This document shows, piece by piece, positions 9,791 to 18,764 of a stretch of DNA of 64,000 bases; within the stretch, counting starts at the first letter, position 1; the number at the start of each line of letters is the position of its first letter. This DNA is from Mesorhizobium sp. WSM4904 (GTDB lineage: Bacteria; Pseudomonadota; Alphaproteobacteria; Rhizobiales; Rhizobiaceae). The stretch spans positions 310,001 to 374,000 of the forward strand of contig NZ_CP121354.1 of NCBI RefSeq assembly GCF_029674545.1, in the 5' to 3' direction. The position numbers were made by a program, and so were the translations under genes. The notes under the pieces are model-generated. The model saw only the letters and a list, made by a program, of their open reading frames with translations, made no database searches and was not told the DNA's origin.

Positions 9791-9960
9791 TCGTCATCCT
9801 GGGGCGGAGCAAGGAGCGAAGCGACGTGGCGCAGACCCCAGGATCCATGCCGTGACGCCAACGCGCTGCAACGGTGCAGAATTCTGGCTCGCAGCATTCT
9901 TTGGCTAATGTCACGGCATGGATCCCAGGGTCTCCGCTTCGCTCCGCCCTGGGATGACGA
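9791..9960. repeat. Family A palindromic element, copy 1
   Basis: A 170-bp imperfect palindrome with ends TCGTCATCCTGGGGCGGAGC and, inverted, TCGTCATCCCAGGGCGGAGC. Shared inner blocks are GGATCCATGCCGTGAC and CGGTGCAGAATTCTG. It fills most of the aroA-cmk gap (9741-10005). Related copies lie at 40562-40746, 52729-52908 and 61275-61459. Confidence 0.85.
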
Positions 9961-10005
9961 AAGGGTGAGGCTTTGTCGCCACGCCAACGAAGCGATGGCC
10001 CACCA

Positions 10006-10656
10006 ATGACCCACACCTTCACCATTGCCATCGACGGCCCTGCGGGCGCTGGCAAGGGCACGCTGGCCCGCCGGCTGGCCGACCACTATCGGCTGAACCT
10101 GCTCGACACTGGCCTCACCTATCGCGCGGTGGCGCATAAGCTGCTGGAGCTCGGCCTGCCGCTCGACAATGTCTCGGCGGCGGAAACCGCGGCGCGGCAG
10201 GTCGACCTCTCGAATCTCGACCGCACGGTGCTTTCGGCGCATGCGGTGGGCGAGGCGGCCTCGAAGGTCGCGGTCATCCCCACCGTTCGGCGCATCCTGG
10301 TCGAAAAGCAGCGCGAATTCGCCAAGGCGCCGCCGGGCGCGGTGCTCGACGGTCGCGACATCGGCACCGTCGTGTGCCCGGACGCCGACATCAAGCTCTA
10401 TGTGACGGCGAGCGCCGAGGTGCGGGCGCAGCGCCGGCTGGCCGAGATCGAGAGCATGGGCGGCAGCGCCGAATTCGCCACGATCCTCGCCGACATCGAG
10501 CGCCGCGACGAGCGCGACATGGGCCGCGCCGACTCGCCGCTCAAGCCCGCCGCCGACGCGCACTTGCTTGATACCAGCGAAATGGCTATAGAGGCCGCGT
10601 TTCTGGCGGCGATGGCGATCGTTGACGACGTCCTGGCCAAGAGAAACAGGGCCTGA
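10006..10656 (+). CDS. cmk: Cytidylate kinase
   Basis: A 216-residue (d)CMP kinase, phosphorylating CMP and dCMP in the cytoplasm. The P-loop is [19 protein letters not shown] at residues 6-24, and the NMP-binding region includes [11 protein letters not shown] and [21 protein letters not shown]. The ATG at 10006 gives the standard start [14 protein letters not shown]; an upstream TTG in frame would add 11 residues that are not typical. It sits between aroA and rpsA, a conserved synteny in Rhizobiales. Slightly shorter than E. coli Cmk (227). Confidence 0.95.
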   Translation: MTHTFTIAIDGPAGAGKGTLARRLADHYRLNLLDTGLTYRAVAHKLLELGLPLDNVSAAETAARQVDLSNLDRTVLSAHAVGEAASKVAVIPTVRRILVEKQREFAKAPPGAVLDGRDIGTVVCPDADIKLYVTASAEVRAQRRLAEIESMGGSAEFATILADIERRDERDMGRADSPLKPAADAHLLDTSEMAIEAAFLAAMAIVDDVLAKRNRA

Positions 10657-10860
10657 TCCGGGTCTTTCCTCGTGCTTCCGTTGCCGGAGCCGACGAAAAT
10701 ACCCATATCGGACACGAACCAGCCTGCCAGCATTCTTCATGCGCCGGACTTGCCGCTAAAAGCGGCCAAGGGCTTTTCAGCCCGGAACGCCGGCAGGCTC
10801 TCGCAACGCTAACCCACGGCGCCCGCTTCGCTCGTCATGCGGAGCACTCCAGGAGAAACA

Positions 10861-12558
10861 ATGTCAGCTGCAAATCCCACTCGCGATGATTTCGCGAGCA
10901 TGCTCGAAGAATCATTCACCGCCGGCCATTCCGGCGAGGGCCAGGTTGTCCGGGGCACGATCACCGCGATCGAAAAGGACATGGCCATCATCGATGTCGG
11001 CCTCAAGGTCGAAGGCCGCGTGCCGCTGAAGGAATTCGGCGCCAAGGGCAAGGACTCCTCGCTCAAGGTCGGCGACACCGTCGAAGTCTATGTCGAGCGC
11101 ATCGAGAACGCGCTTGGCGAAGCCATGCTGTCGCGCGAGAAGGCTCGCCGCGAGGAGAGCTGGGTGCGCCTCGAAGAGAAGTTCACCAAGGGCGAGCGCG
11201 TCGAAGGCGTCATCTTCAACCAGGTCAAGGGCGGCTTCACCGTCGACCTCGACGGCGCCGTGGCGTTCCTGCCGCGTAGCCAGGTCGACATCCGTCCGAT
11301 CCGCGACGTCTCGCCGCTGATGCACAACCCGCAGCCCTTCGAGATCCTCAAGATGGATCGCCGCCGCGGCAACATCGTGGTGTCGCGCCGCACCGTGCTC
11401 GAGGAGAGCCGCGCCGAACAGCGTTCGGAGATCGTGCAGAACCTCGAGGAAGGCCAGGTGGTCGAAGGCGTGGTCAAGAACATCACCGACTACGGCGCGT
11501 TCGTCGACCTCGGCGGCATCGACGGCCTGCTGCATGTCACGGACATGGCATGGCGCCGCGTCAATCATCCGACCGAGATCCTCAACATCGGCCAGACGGT
11601 CAAGGTGCAGATCATCCGCATCAACCAGGAAACCCACCGCATCTCGCTCGGCATGAAGCAGCTCGAGTCGGATCCGTGGTCGGATATCGGCACCAAGTTC
11701 CCGATCGGCAAGAAGATCAAGGGCACCGTCACCAACATCACCGACTACGGCGCGTTCGTCGAGCTGGAGCCGGGCATCGAGGGCCTCATCCACGTTTCGG
11801 AAATGTCGTGGACGAAGAAGAACGTGCACCCCGGCAAGATCCTGTCGACGACGCAGGAAGTCGACGTCGTGGTGCTCGAGGTCGATCCGGCCAAGCGCCG
11901 CATCTCGCTCGGTCTCAAGCAGACGCTGGAGAACCCGTGGGAAGCCTTCGCGCGCAACCATCCGGTCGGCAGCCAGGTAGAGGGCGAGGTCAAGAACAAG
12001 ACCGAGTTCGGCCTGTTCATCGGCCTGGAAGGCGACGTGGACGGCATGGTGCACCTCTCCGACCTCGACTGGACCCGTCCGGGCGAGCAGGTCATCGAAG
12101 AGTACAATCGCGGCGACATGGTCAAGGCGCAGGTGCTCGACGTCGACATCGAGAAGGAGCGCATCTCGCTCGGCATCAAGCAGCTGGCCCGCGACACGGT
12201 CGGCGAGGCGGCGAGCAGCGGTGAGCTGCGCAAGAACGCCGTCGTCACCTGCGAGGTCATCGCGGTGAAGGATGGCGGTCTGGAAGTGCGGCTGGTCGAC
12301 AGCGGCCTCGAGACCTTCATCAAGCGCTCCGACCTTTCGCGCGACCGCGACGAGCAGCGCCCAGAGCGCTTCACCGTCGGCCAGAAGGTCGACGCCCGCG
12401 TCATCGCCTTCGACAAGAAGACCCGCAAGCTGCAGGTCTCGATCAAGGCGCTGGAAATCGCCGAGGAGAAGGAAGCGGTCGCCCAGTACGGCTCGACCGA
12501 CTCCGGCGCCTCGCTGGGCGACATCCTGGGCGCGGCGCTGAAGAAGCAGGGCAACTAA
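10861..12558 (+). CDS. rpsA: 30S ribosomal protein S1
   Basis: A 565-residue ribosomal protein S1 with six S1 RNA-binding repeats. The first two are divergent ribosome-binding repeats (about 25-95 and 110-180); the later four carry repeated signatures such as VKNITDYGAFVDLGGIDGLLHVTDM and VTNITDYGAFVELEPGIEGLIHVSEM. It helps the 30S subunit bind structured mRNA. A strong Shine-Dalgarno AGGAGAAACA directly precedes the ATG, which was chosen over an in-frame Met eight codons upstream. The 204-bp leader after cmk may include the site of S1 autoregulation. A strong terminator follows. Confidence 0.97.
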   Translation: MSAANPTRDDFASMLEESFTAGHSGEGQVVRGTITAIEKDMAIIDVGLKVEGRVPLKEFGAKGKDSSLKVGDTVEVYVERIENALGEAMLSREKARREESWVRLEEKFTKGERVEGVIFNQVKGGFTVDLDGAVAFLPRSQVDIRPIRDVSPLMHNPQPFEILKMDRRRGNIVVSRRTVLEESRAEQRSEIVQNLEEGQVVEGVVKNITDYGAFVDLGGIDGLLHVTDMAWRRVNHPTEILNIGQTVKVQIIRINQETHRISLGMKQLESDPWSDIGTKFPIGKKIKGTVTNITDYGAFVELEPGIEGLIHVSEMSWTKKNVHPGKILSTTQEVDVVVLEVDPAKRRISLGLKQTLENPWEAFARNHPVGSQVEGEVKNKTEFGLFIGLEGDVDGMVHLSDLDWTRPGEQVIEEYNRGDMVKAQVLDVDIEKERISLGIKQLARDTVGEAASSGELRKNAVVTCEVIAVKDGGLEVRLVDSGLETFIKRSDLSRDRDEQRPERFTVGQKVDARVIAFDKKTRKLQVSIKALEIAEEKEAVAQYGSTDSGASLGDILGAALKKQGN

Positions 12559-12582
12559 GCCGCTTCGTCGACACTGAAAACG

Positions 12583-12614
12583 AAACCCCGCCGGAGCGAT
12601 CCGGCGGGGTTTTT
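12583..12614 (+). terminator. Rho-independent terminator after rpsA
   Basis: AACCCCGCCGGA-GCGA-TCCGGCGGGGTT is a 12-bp perfect stem with a four-base loop followed by TTTT, 25 bp after the rpsA stop. Confidence 0.95.
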
Positions 12615-12636
12615 CATTGCACGTTGATCCGTGAGG

Positions 12637-13344
12637 TCAGGCCCGGCCGTAGAGCGGCACCAGCGTGCCGCTCATCGCCTGGTTGGCGGGCGAGGCGAGA
12701 TAAGCGATCGCTTCGGCGGCTGCCTCCAGGCTGACCCATTTGGTGAAATCGGCATCGGGCATGTCGGCGCGGTTGGCCGGCGTGTCGAGCGTCGAGGGCG
12801 CCACGGCGTTGACGAGGATGCCCTTGTGCTTCAGTTCCTCGGCCATGGCCTGCGTCATCGCGGCGACCGCCGCCTTGCTGGCGGCATAGGCGACCATGCC
12901 GGCTCCACGCCTGGGATCGAGCCCGGCCCGCGCGGTGACGTTGACGATGCGCCCAGCGGTGCCCGACGTCAGCATCGAGCGTACCGCGGCGCGGCCGCAA
13001 AGGAAGGCGGTGCGGGCGTTGGTGTCCATCATCTCGGCGAAAGACGCCGATTCGATCTTTTCCACCGGCGCCATGGTGAAACCGCCGGCGAGGTGGATCG
13101 AAGCCCAAAGCTCCGGAACCTGGTGGTAGAAGGCCTCGACCTTGGCGGAGTCCGAGAGATCGACATTATGCGCCAGGTGGACACTGGCATGGGCCGCGTA
13201 GGGAAAATGCGGCGGAGCCGAGGCATGGGCATTGGGCACATGGCAAATCGCTCCCTGCTCAAGCAACCTGCCGACAACCGCGCCGCCGAGCGCCCCAGTG
13301 CCGCCCGTCACCACGACATGCCTGCCGTTAAGCGTTTCCGTCAT
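12637..13344 (-). CDS. SDR family oxidoreductase
   Basis: A 235-residue classical short-chain dehydrogenase. The nucleotide-binding motif is VTGGTGALGGAVVGRLL (residues 12-28), the NAG-type motif is replaced by LAGGFTM near 90, and the catalytic motif is YAASKAAVAAM with the usual Tyr-x3-Lys. The C-terminal region (TLDTPANRADMPD) matches the substrate loop. Cofactor preference and substrate cannot be read from sequence. It converges on rpsA, sharing the terminator region. No operon partner on its strand; 13345-13524 holds no gene I can see. Confidence 0.85.
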   Translation of the reverse strand: MTETLNGRHVVVTGGTGALGGAVVGRLLEQGAICHVPNAHASAPPHFPYAAHASVHLAHNVDLSDSAKVEAFYHQVPELWASIHLAGGFTMAPVEKIESASFAEMMDTNARTAFLCGRAAVRSMLTSGTAGRIVNVTARAGLDPRRGAGMVAYAASKAAVAAMTQAMAEELKHKGILVNAVAPSTLDTPANRADMPDADFTKWVSLEAAAEAIAYLASPANQAMSGTLVPLYGRA

Positions 13345-13524
13345 ATTTCGACTGCTCCTGTCGTATTCTTATGGTTATGCCGCCCCAGCGTCGAACGTCG
13401 CGCCTTTCGCGCTGTCACTCAATTGAAATATCGACATGGCTGCGTCCCTTCTTTGCATGCGTCGGGCTGCCGCGTGTGACGTCACGCCGCTGCGTTCCGG
13501 CTGGATGGAAGGCTGCCAAGATCT

Positions 13525-15105
13525 TCAGTCGATGGTGATTTCGATGACGCGCGGCTTGCCCGCCGCTCGCGCGCGCTTCAGCGCCTCGGCGAGGCCGCCG
13601 ACCCCGGTCAGCCGCTCGGCTTCCATGCCATAGGCCCCGGCGAGCTTGCAGAAATCCGGCGGCGCCGGCGACACGCCGACCGGCTCGACGCCGACATCGA
13701 GCATCGAGGTCTCGATCTCGCGATAACCGCGATTGTTCCAGACGACGAAGATCACGGCCGCCCCGGTATCGAGCGCCGCGCCCAGCTCCGGCAAGGTGAA
13801 CTGGAAGCCGCCGTCGCCGGTGAGACACACGACCGGCGCCTCGGGCACCGCAAGGGCGGCGCCGATCGCCGCTGGGGGGCCATAGCCCAGCGCGCCAAAC
13901 CCCGTCGCCGCATTGAACCAGCCGGACGGACGGTCGTGGTCGTAATAGAGGTTGGCGGCGTAGATCGGCTGCGTCGAGTCGCCGACAATGATCGCGCCGG
14001 GCAGCGCATCGCGGATCGCCTCCACCGCGTGCACCTGCGCCAGATAGTCGGGCTTCAGCTCGGCAAGCGCCGCCGCTCTCGCCGCTGCGGCGCGGGTCTC
14101 GCCGTCCTTCGCGGCCACATGGGCTGACCCAAGCTCGGTCAGCAGCGCGCCAAGCGCCTCGGCGCAATCGGCCTGGATTCCGACCGTCACCGGACGGCGG
14201 GCGATCTGGTCGGCGCCGATGTCGATGCGGATGAGGTTCGGCGGCAGCACGAAGCCGCCGTCGCCATAGCCGTCATAGTCGGTCGGGCCGAATTCGGTGC
14301 CGGCGGCAATCACCAGATCGGCGTCGGCCATCAACGCGCGCACTGCCCTCAGGCTCGGGCTTGCCGGCACGCAGAGCGGGTGGCGATGCAGCAGGCCGCG
14401 CGCATTGGCGGTCTCGATGACCGGAGCGCCCAATGCTTCGGCGAAGCGCCTTAGCGCCGCATCGGCCTTCTTGGCGCCACCCCCGGCGAGAATGAGCAGC
14501 CGGCGGGATGCCTGGATCAATTTCGCAGCCTCGACGATCGCCGCCGCTGCCGGAGCAGGCGGCGCAGCGTTGCCGAGCACCGGCGCGAGCCCCTCGGCGG
14601 CCTTCACCATGACGTCGGTCGGGATCTCGATATGGACCGGACCCGGACGCGATGAGGAGAAAACGGCGAAGGCACGCGCCAGCGCGCCGGGCAGTTCCTC
14701 GGCCTCGGTGATGCGTTGAGAGAACAGTGCCACCTTCTCCATCATGCCGCGCTGGTCGGGCAATTCGTGCAGGAAGCCCAGTCCCTTGCCGAGCGTGTCG
14801 GTGGCATTGACGCCCGAGATCACCAGCATCGGCACCGAATCGGCGCGCGCCTGGCCCATGGCGGTGATGGTGTTGGTGAGGCCAGGCCCGGTGATGACGA
14901 AGGCCACGCCCGGCCGGCCGCTGGCGCGCGCGTAGCCGTCGGCCATGAAACCGGCGCCCTGCTCGTGACGCGGCGTGACGTGGCGGATCCTCGAGCGCGC
15001 CAGGCCGCGATAGAGCTCGACGGTGTGTACGCCCGGAATGCCGAAGACGGTGTCGACACCATGCGCCTCGAGCAAGGTGATCAGCGCTTCGCCGACGGTT
15101 GTCAT
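13525..15105 (-). CDS. ThDP-dependent 2-oxoacid decarboxylase, AruI-like (5-guanidino-2-oxopentanoate decarboxylase)
   Basis: A 526-residue thiamine diphosphate enzyme of the acetolactate synthase/benzoylformate decarboxylase superfamily. The N-terminal PYR domain has the cofactor-activating Glu in TPRHEQGAGFMADGYAR (near residue 48), the central domain follows, and the PP domain has GDGGFQFTLPELG with the metal-binding Asn in VVWNNRGYREIE. The sequence MTTVGEALITLLEAHGVDTVFGIPG is typical of proteins annotated as AruI, which decarboxylates the transaminated product of arginine. Close by are a DDAH-like amidinohydrolase and an amino acid ABC transporter, which supports a role with guanidino compounds. 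The alternative is another 2-oxoacid decarboxylase. Confidence 0.75.
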   Translation of the reverse strand: MTTVGEALITLLEAHGVDTVFGIPGVHTVELYRGLARSRIRHVTPRHEQGAGFMADGYARASGRPGVAFVITGPGLTNTITAMGQARADSVPMLVISGVNATDTLGKGLGFLHELPDQRGMMEKVALFSQRITEAEELPGALARAFAVFSSSRPGPVHIEIPTDVMVKAAEGLAPVLGNAAPPAPAAAAIVEAAKLIQASRRLLILAGGGAKKADAALRRFAEALGAPVIETANARGLLHRHPLCVPASPSLRAVRALMADADLVIAAGTEFGPTDYDGYGDGGFVLPPNLIRIDIGADQIARRPVTVGIQADCAEALGALLTELGSAHVAAKDGETRAAAARAAALAELKPDYLAQVHAVEAIRDALPGAIIVGDSTQPIYAANLYYDHDRPSGWFNAATGFGALGYGPPAAIGAALAVPEAPVVCLTGDGGFQFTLPELGAALDTGAAVIFVVWNNRGYREIETSMLDVGVEPVGVSPAPPDFCKLAGAYGMEAERLTGVGGLAEALKRARAAGKPRVIEITID

Positions 15106-15122
15106 TGCTCTTCTCCCTTTGG

Positions 15123-15224
15123 GCGGATCACCGTTTAGCGGAAACGGTGATCAGCTCTATCTCTTCGTTTCTGGCGCAATTCCGGACGGAAAACCGCTTC
15201 TCACTTTTCCTGGAATTGCTCTAG
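15123..15224 (-). repeat. Family B intergenic element, copy 2
   Basis: Contains CACCGTTTAGCGGAAACGGTG (hairpin), CTCTATCTCTTCGTT, GGCGCAATTCCGGACGG, AAAACCGCTTCTCACTTTTCC and TGGAATTGCTCTAG. Read on the minus strand it supplies the last seven codons and the TGA stop of the TetR gene. Confidence 0.85.
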
Positions 15225-15845
15225 CGGCGCGAGGCCGAGTTCGGCCTCGACGGCCTTGATGCCGATCGCCGCCAATTCGCCGGGCGAGAACATCTCGCCG
15301 GCCAGGCAGCCTTCGATCCAGAGCCCGTCGATGATCGCATTGATCGCGATGGCATGGCGGCGCAGCTGGCTTGCATCCGGCTTGCGCCGTTCGGCGGCGA
15401 GCACTTCGGCCACCACCGCTTCCACCTCGTTGCGAAAGCCGAGATAGCCTTCGCGGTGGGCGCGGGCGAGCGTCGGATCCGCGCCGGCACGGCCGATGAA
15501 GGTCGCCCAGAGCGAAAACACCCGCTGGTCGATGATCGGCGCGTTGAGATTGGCCGTGACGAAGGCCGCAAGACGCTGGCGCGGCGAGGCGTCTTCCATG
15601 ATCAATGCCGCTTTCGCCTGCTCGGTCATGCGGCCCATCAGTGCGGCATAGGCTTCCTGCAGCAAGTCTTCCTTGCCGGGGAAATAATGGCGGATCAGCC
15701 CGGCAGTGACGCCGGCGCGCAAGGCGATGGTGCGCAAGGTGGCGCCCTGCAGGCCATATTCCGCCACGCAGTCCAGAGTCGCTTCGATCAGATCCTGCCG
15801 CCGCCGCTCCTCGCCCTCGCGACGGAACTTCCGGCGCGCATTCAT
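15201..15845 (-). CDS. TetR-family regulator (BetI-like)
   Basis: A 214-residue TetR repressor. The helix-turn-helix is in residues 15-62 (RRQDLIEATLDCVAEYGLQ, then LRTIALRAGVTAGLIRHYFPGKEDLL), which resembles BetI. The remainder is a helical ligand domain ending ELGLAPLEQFQEK. The ATG at 15845 overlaps the stop of the amidinohydrolase gene (ATGA), so it is the second gene of that operon. The last codons, LEQFQEK and stop, are encoded by a Family B repeat, so the native C-terminus was probably replaced or extended by it. It likely controls the amidinohydrolase operon and perhaps the divergent ABC transporter. Confidence 0.88.
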   Translation of the reverse strand: MNARRKFRREGEERRRQDLIEATLDCVAEYGLQGATLRTIALRAGVTAGLIRHYFPGKEDLLQEAYAALMGRMTEQAKAALIMEDASPRQRLAAFVTANLNAPIIDQRVFSLWATFIGRAGADPTLARAHREGYLGFRNEVEAVVAEVLAAERRKPDASQLRRHAIAINAIIDGLWIEGCLAGEMFSPGELAAIGIKAVEAELGLAPLEQFQEK

Positions 15846-16714
15846 TGGCGCAGGATCGGCCGCGTCAGGCATGTCGGCCCGCCCTCGCAGGCGATGCAGA
15901 GCGCATCCGCATCGAATACCTCGACCGTGCAGCCGGCGGCTTCCATCGCGGCTTTGGTCTTGGGAAAGCCTGCAACGGCAATGACCTTGCGAGGGCTGGT
16001 CGGCAGCACGTTCAAGCTGAGGCCATTGGAAGCGGCGAACTCTTCGGCGTCGCCTTCGACCAGCCGGATGCCTCGCGCCTTCAGCATCTGGTAGAACGGG
16101 GCCGGCAAAAGCGGCGGATAGACCAGCGCGAGGTCGTCGGCCAGCGGGCTGATCACCGACATCAGATGCAGGCACGCCTCTTCGCCCTGCCATAGCGGCA
16201 GATCGAAGCCGTAGACGGAAATGCCCAGCGGCGTCAGCAGGTTGGAAACCTGCTGAATGCCGTGCTGGTTGGAACGGACACCGCGGCCGATCGCCAGCGT
16301 GCGGGCATCCACCCATACACAATCACCGCCTTCGACCTGGCCAGGAGCCTCGACGCGGCCGAGGATCGGAATGCCCAATCTTCTGTAGGTTTCCTCATGC
16401 AGGGAAGGCTCCCTGGCGCGCAATGGCTTGCCCATGGACAGGATCAGCGCGCCGCGGTCGGTCATCAGCGACGGGTCGTGCGTGAATACCGAATCCGAAA
16501 GGCCGTCGGCTTCATCCTCGATCCATTCGATCTCGGCGCCGGAAGCCGCCACCAGTTCGGCAAGGACGGCGTGCTGCAATGCCGCTTTAGCCGGGTTGAA
16601 CCCCGGGCCATAGTGCCATTGATCTCTGTCGGCGTCGCGCATGGCGTTGGCCGCCGACCGCATCAGCACGCGCCGCAGCGGCGCCGCCATGGACTGTGAT
16701 CCGAAAGCGCCCAT
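15842..16714 (-). CDS. DDAH-like amidinohydrolase (dimethylargininase / arginine deiminase superfamily)
   Basis: A 290-residue member of the guanidino-group modifying superfamily, most like N-omega-dimethylarginine dimethylaminohydrolase. Dimethylargininases release citrulline and dimethylamine from methylated arginine. Key features are EGGDCVW (catalytic Glu region, near residue 127), HLMSVISPLADD holding the expected His, and the C-terminal GGPTCLTRPIL with the nucleophilic Cys. The start at 16714 has an AAGGG Shine-Dalgarno six bases upstream. It is the first gene of an operon with a TetR regulator and is divergent from a polar amino acid ABC transporter. The substrate could instead be arginine or another guanidino compound. 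Confidence 0.78.
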   Translation of the reverse strand: MGAFGSQSMAAPLRRVLMRSAANAMRDADRDQWHYGPGFNPAKAALQHAVLAELVAASGAEIEWIEDEADGLSDSVFTHDPSLMTDRGALILSMGKPLRAREPSLHEETYRRLGIPILGRVEAPGQVEGGDCVWVDARTLAIGRGVRSNQHGIQQVSNLLTPLGISVYGFDLPLWQGEEACLHLMSVISPLADDLALVYPPLLPAPFYQMLKARGIRLVEGDAEEFAASNGLSLNVLPTSPRKVIAVAGFPKTKAAMEAAGCTVEVFDADALCIACEGGPTCLTRPILRQ

Positions 16715-16770
16715 CGATGCCCTTTTTTGGCTGAAAAAAATCGAAAAAATTTCATGAGAGGCTATTTATA

Positions 16771-16795
16771 CACTTGCACAACAAGGCCGCAAGTG
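16771..16795. promoter_or_regulatory. CACTTGC/GCAAGTG inverted repeat, candidate operator
   Basis: A perfect 7-bp inverted repeat with 11-bp spacer (CACTTGC-N11-GCAAGTG) lies in the 211-bp gap between the divergent amidinohydrolase operon and ABC transporter operon, just downstream of an AT-rich stretch. It would suit the TetR regulator, but this is inferred. Confidence 0.4.
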
Positions 16796-16925
16796 CCGTA
16801 ATGGGCGGGATTGACGGGCTCGCTCTGTCGGGTCCATGCTGAAGTCTGGAGCAGGCAGTGCAGCGTGTGTTGATTAGCCGGATGGACGTTCGACGAACTG
16901 CCTTCGACCATCTAGAGGTCGCCCG

Positions 16926-17741
16926 GTGAGTGCGGCGGGAGCCGCCGCGGTCCTGTCCGGCGAGGCGCAAAGCGGCGCCGCCGAAGCCATCCATGTCGAG
17001 AACCTGCACAAGAAGTTCGGCCAGCTGCATGTGCTGAAGGGCGTCTCGCTGTCGGCGCGCGACGGCGAGGTGATCGCCATCATCGGCGGCTCGGGTTCGG
17101 GCAAGTCGACGCTGCTGCGCTGCATCAACTGCCTGGAAAACCCGACCAGCGGCATCATTCGCGTCAACGGCGAGGAGATCAAGCTGAAGGCCGACAGCCA
17201 CGGCCACACGGTTCCGGCCGACCGTAAGCAGATCGAGCGCATCCGCTCCCGGCTCGGCATGGTGTTCCAGAACTTCAACCTGTGGAGCCACATGACGCTG
17301 ATCGAGAACGTCATCGAGGTTCCGGTGCACGTGCTCGGCATCAAGCGCGACGAGGCGATCGCCCAGGCCGAGAAGCTGCTTGCCCGCGTCGGGCTGGCGG
17401 AAAAACGCGACGTCTATCCGGCGTTCCTGTCGGGCGGCCAGCAGCAGCGCGCGGCGATAGCCCGGGCGCTGGCGATCAATCCGCGCGTCATGCTGTTCGA
17501 CGAGCCGACCTCGGCGCTCGATCCGGAGCTGGTCGGCGAAGTGCTGAAGGTGATCGGCGACCTGGCGCGCGAGGGGCGCACCATGGTGCTGGTGACGCAT
17601 GAAATGAAGTTTGCCCGCGAGGTCGCGACGCATGTCGTCTACCTCTACAACGGGCTGGTCGAGGAGGAAGGTCCGCCGGAACAGCTGTTCGGCGCGCCCA
17701 AATCCGAAAGGCTCAAACAATTCCTCCGCAACGTCGGCTAA
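16926..17741 (+). CDS. Polar amino acid ABC transporter, ATP-binding protein
   Basis: A 271-residue ATPase of the HisP/OccP group. Walker A is GGSGSGKSTLLRC (near residue 57), the signature is LSGGQQQRAAIARAL and Walker B is VMLFDEPTSALDPELVGE. The GTG start at 16926 has GAGG eight bases upstream. It is followed by the binding protein and two permeases on the same strand, forming a complete importer. The stretch KLKADSHGHTVPADRKQIERIRSRLGMVFQNFNLW is typical of basic amino acid and opine systems. The divergent DDAH-like gene suggests arginine-related substrates. Confidence 0.93.
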   Translation: MSAAGAAAVLSGEAQSGAAEAIHVENLHKKFGQLHVLKGVSLSARDGEVIAIIGGSGSGKSTLLRCINCLENPTSGIIRVNGEEIKLKADSHGHTVPADRKQIERIRSRLGMVFQNFNLWSHMTLIENVIEVPVHVLGIKRDEAIAQAEKLLARVGLAEKRDVYPAFLSGGQQQRAAIARALAINPRVMLFDEPTSALDPELVGEVLKVIGDLAREGRTMVLVTHEMKFAREVATHVVYLYNGLVEEEGPPEQLFGAPKSERLKQFLRNVG

Positions 17742-17797
17742 GGCCGGCGTCAAGCGGAACGAAAAACCGGGAACAACAACAAACTGGGAGTACTGAA

Positions 17798-18592
17798 ATG
17801 AAGACTGTTCTCAAGACCTTCGCAGCGGCGCTGCTCTTCGGCGTCGCCGCGATGGGCGCGGCCAAGGCCGATCAGGTCAAGATCGGCGTCGCCGCCGAGC
17901 CCTATCCGCCCTTCACCTCGCCGGACGCGACGGGCAAGTGGGTCGGCTGGGAAATCGACTTCATCGACGCCGTCTGCGCCGAGGAGAAGCTCGACTGCGT
18001 CATCACGCCCGTAGCCTGGGACGGCATCATTCCGGCGCTGACCACCAAGAAGATCGACCTCATCGTCTCCTCGATGTCGATCACCGACGAACGCAAGAAG
18101 ACGATCGACTTCTCGGATAAGTATTACAACACGCCGACGGCGATCATCGGGCCGAAGGACCAGAAATTCGGCGCCACGCCGGACGACCTCAAGGGCAAGA
18201 CCATCGGCGTCCAGGTGTCGACGGTGCACGCCGTCTACGCCAAGAAGCACTTCACCGGCGCGCAGGAGATCAAGGAATACCAGACGCAGGACGAGGCCAA
18301 TAACGATCTGGCGGCCGGCCGTCTCGACGCGGTGCAGGCCGATTCCATCGCGCTCGGCGAATTCCTCAAGACCGATCAGGGCAAGGCCTGCTGCGACCTG
18401 AAGGGCATGGTCGCTCCGGACGACGAGGTGCTCGGACCGGGCGTCGGCGCCGGCGTGCGCAAGGAAGACACCGCGCTCAAGGAAAAGATCAACGCCGGCA
18501 TCAAGGCGATCCGCGCCAACGGCAAGTATGACGAGATCTCGAAGAAATATTTCGACTTCGACATCTACGGCGGCGCCACGCAGTCGAACTAA
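17798..18592 (+). CDS. Periplasmic binding protein of the polar amino acid ABC transporter
   Basis: A 264-residue type 2 periplasmic binding protein. The signal peptide is MKTVLKTFAAALLFGVAAMG with cleavage after AKA near residue 24. The mature part has VAAEPYPPFTSPDATGKWVGWEIDF, the IIPALTTKKIDLIVSSMSIT ligand loop and two cysteine pairs (VCAEEKLDCV; ACCD). The layout is that of lysine/arginine/ornithine and opine binders. GGGAG lies seven bases before the ATG. Ligand prediction beyond a polar amino acid is inference from the neighbours. Confidence 0.92.
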   Translation: MKTVLKTFAAALLFGVAAMGAAKADQVKIGVAAEPYPPFTSPDATGKWVGWEIDFIDAVCAEEKLDCVITPVAWDGIIPALTTKKIDLIVSSMSITDERKKTIDFSDKYYNTPTAIIGPKDQKFGATPDDLKGKTIGVQVSTVHAVYAKKHFTGAQEIKEYQTQDEANNDLAAGRLDAVQADSIALGEFLKTDQGKACCDLKGMVAPDDEVLGPGVGAGVRKEDTALKEKINAGIKAIRANGKYDEISKKYFDFDIYGGATQSN

Positions 18593-18764
18593 TCTCTCCG
18601 AATGAGCTCCGGGGCATGGCCAGCGCCATGCCCCTAGCCCAAACCTTGCCACGCGTGCCTGCCGCTGAACGCTGCCGTCGGCGGTTGCCACTAATTCGGG
18701 GGCGAAACTGATCGACGCCTTTCTTCCGGCCTCGGCGGCCGGCATCATCGAACTCCTGTCGCCC

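Noticed and set aside
9791..9960. CRISPR-like repeat or attachment site in the Family A palindromes
   Set aside because: The copies are dispersed, long, self-palindromic and without regular spacers or cas genes; no integrase is present.
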